Assembly (NCBI GenBank): GCA_964449305.1
Contig: CAYUYM010000169.1
Coordinates: forward strand, 1-7,391
Origin: CAYUYM01 sp964449305
GTDB taxonomy: Bacteria > Bacteroidota > Ignavibacteria > SZUA-365 > CAYQST01
Reading direction: 5' to 3'
Length of the DNA stretch: 7,391 nt
The notes beneath the pieces are model-generated. The model did no database searches. It saw only the letters and a program-made list of their open reading frames with translations, and was not told the origin of the DNA. Numbering within the stretch: the stretch's first letter is position 1; every line of letters begins with the position of its first letter. This document shows, one piece after another, positions 5,834-7,391 of this stretch. The translations under genes were made by a program, and so were the position numbers.

Positions 5834-7391
5834 CTACATGTTGCGGCGATACTGCCCGCCGACCTCGTAGAGACGCCGGCTGATCTGCCCGAGGGAGGCA
5901 TGGCGCACGGTGGACATGAGCGTGGCGAAGATGTTCACCCCCTCGCGTGCGGCCAGCTCAAGCTCCGCGAGCGCGCGATCCGCATGTGCGGCGTTGCGCT
6001 GCTGGAAGGCCCGGAGGTTCCGGATCTGGCACTGCTTCTCCTCCTCGGTGGATCGGATGAGCTCCACCGGCTTCACCTCCCCGGCTGTGTGATGCCCCGG
6101 GCGGAGGAACGTGTTCACGCCGACGATGGGGAGCTCGCCGCTGTGCTTGCGGTGTTCGTAGAGCATGGATTCCTCCTGGATCCTCCCGCGCTGATACATC
6201 GTCTCCATCGCCCCCAGCACGCCGCCGCGATCGGAGATCCGGCGGAACTCGGCAAGCACGGCCTCCTCAACCAGGTCCGTCAGCTCCTCGATGATGAAGC
6301 TCCCCTGCAGCGGGTTCTCGTTCTTCGCCAGCCCCAGCTCGCGGTTGATGATGAGCTGGATGGCAAGGGCGCGCCGCACCGAATCCTCCGTCGGCGTGGT
6401 GATGGCCTCGTCATAGGCATTCGTGTGCAGCGAGTTGCAGTTGTCGTTGATCGCGTAGAGTGCCTGCAGCGTGGTGCGGATGTCGTTGAAGTCGATCTCC
6501 ATCGCGTGAAGGCTGCGGCCCGAGGTCTGGATGTGGTACTTCAGCTTCTGGGAGCGCTCGTTCGCACCATAGCGGTCCCGCATCGCGATGGACCAGATCC
6601 GGCGTGCGACGCGTCCGATGACGGAGTACTCGGCATCGATGCCATTGGAGAAGAAGAAGGACAGATTCGGCGCAAAGTCGTCGATGTTCATGCCGCGGGC
6701 CAGGTAGTACTCCACATAGGTGAAGCCGTTCGCCAGCGTGAAGGCAAGCTGGGAGATCGGGTTGGCACCGGCTTCGGCGATGTGGTATCCGGAGATGGAC
6801 ACGGAGTAGTAGTTGCGCACATTGTTCTGCACGAAGTTCTCCTGCACATCGCCCATCATCCGGAGGGCGAAGTCCGTGGAGAAGATGCAGGTGTTCTGGG
6901 CCTGATCCTCCTTGAGGATGTCCGCCTGGACGGTGCCGCGCACGGAACGAAACGTTTCCGCCACGATGCGTTCATACTCGTTCTCCGGCAGGATCAACGT
7001 GTCCACGAAGAAACGGCCGTTGACCCCGAGCGTCCCGAGTCCGTGATAACGGTGCACCTGCGCGCATTCACCGAACTGCGTGGCATCGTCGAGCGCGGTC
7101 CAGACCGCGTCCATGTCGTCGACGCCCTCATACACGGGACGCGTCATCCCGAGGCTGGCGAAGTGGGCATCAATGGCCGCGCGTGCCTCCACATATCTGC
7201 CGTTCACCACGAGCCAGCGCTCCACCTGCTGATCGATGGCGGTGTTCATGAACATCGCAAGGATCATCGGCGCCGGGCCGTTGATGGTCATGGAGACGGA
7301 CGTGGTCGGGGCGCACAGATCGAAGCCGCAGTAGAGCTTCTTCATGTCGTCGAGCGTGCAGATGGACACACCCGAGTTGCCGATCTTCCCG
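5834..7391 (-). CDS. icmF: Fused isobutyryl-CoA mutase IcmF, C-terminal half (5' end cut off)
   Basis: The frame is open to the window edge, giving about 519 residues of a protein usually near 1080. IcmF interconverts isobutyryl-CoA and n-butyryl-CoA by an AdoCbl radical mechanism and carries its own G-protein chaperone domain. The B12-binding and GTPase domains are N-terminal and so lie beyond 7391; only the substrate-binding barrel and the C-terminal part are seen. Evidence: KIGNSGVSI at the edge, TTSVSMTINGPAPM, the active-site His in SGYHIAEAGA (codon 6784-6782), GGVLGAMETMYQRG, and the typical IcmF end YEVGGQYRRNM. No C-terminal cobalamin domain (DxHxxG) follows, unlike methylmalonyl-CoA mutase. 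The residue matching the carboxylate-binding Arg of methylmalonyl-CoA mutase is Gln (KEDQAQNTC, codon 6898-6896), as expected for a substrate without a free carboxylate. The second specificity residue lies outside the window, so isovaleryl/pivalyl-CoA activity cannot be excluded. Confidence 0.93.
   Translation of the reverse strand, partial: GKIGNSGVSICTLDDMKKLYCGFDLCAPTTSVSMTINGPAPMILAMFMNTAIDQQVERWLVVNGRYVEARAAIDAHFASLGMTRPVYEGVDDMDAVWTALDDATQFGECAQVHRYHGLGTLGVNGRFFVDTLILPENEYERIVAETFRSVRGTVQADILKEDQAQNTCIFSTDFALRMMGDVQENFVQNNVRNYYSVSISGYHIAEAGANPISQLAFTLANGFTYVEYYLARGMNIDDFAPNLSFFFSNGIDAEYSVIGRVARRIWSIAMRDRYGANERSQKLKYHIQTSGRSLHAMEIDFNDIRTTLQALYAINDNCNSLHTNAYDEAITTPTEDSVRRALAIQLIINRELGLAKNENPLQGSFIIEELTDLVEEAVLAEFRRISDRGGVLGAMETMYQRGRIQEESMLYEHRKHSGELPIVGVNTFLRPGHHTAGEVKPVELIRSTEEEKQCQIRNLRAFQQRNAAHADRALAELELAAREGVNIFATLMSTVRHASLGQISRRLYEVGGQYRRNM

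Overview
The window is GC-rich bacterial DNA carrying three genes on the + strand on the left and three recognisable genes, plus one candidate small gene, on the - strand on the right. The two groups converge on a gap at 2619-3004. Both ends cut through a gene. The gene set suits an aerobic or facultative bacterium, plausibly of the Bacteroidota/Chlorobiota (FCB) side of the tree: a tandem-GAF SpoIIE-type phosphatase, a flavin-dependent ThyX, a fused AdoCbl-dependent acyl-CoA mutase and a YgiQ-type radical SAM protein. No marker gene here fixes the phylum, so the assignment is a low-confidence inference.

Left part (+ strand). 1-1404 is the C-terminal part of a GAF-GAF-PP2C/SpoIIE serine phosphatase, a signalling output protein of the RsbU kind. 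It is followed by a 191-base spacer holding a 9-bp GC hairpin. Then come two tandem, clearly homologous small lipoproteins (1596-2036 and 2127-2618). Both have a lipobox and the same helical, charged core. Their C-terminal tails differ: one is Pro/Glu-rich, the other Gly/His/Met-rich with heptad repeats. A textbook intrinsic terminator lies between them, so the second copy is either expressed by read-through or from its own promoter. I do not recognise their family.

Middle (2619-3004). This is a non-coding gap between convergent genes. Its notable content is a G-rich repeat that fits a G-quadruplex pattern, just after the second lipoprotein gene.

Right part (- strand, transcribed right to left). 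icmF (isobutyryl-CoA mutase, C-terminal half only) is followed after 6 bases by a compact YgiQ-family radical SAM protein. Thirty bases later comes a 44-codon open frame with the best Shine-Dalgarno sequence of the window, and 42 bases after that thyX. The close spacing suggests one transcript, although these products share no obvious pathway. The small frame is in the same reading frame as thyX, separated from it by one TGA, and thyX has no visible ribosome-binding site of its own. It may therefore be a translational leader for thyX, or a small basic protein.

I see no mobile element, CRISPR array, tRNA or rRNA in the window.
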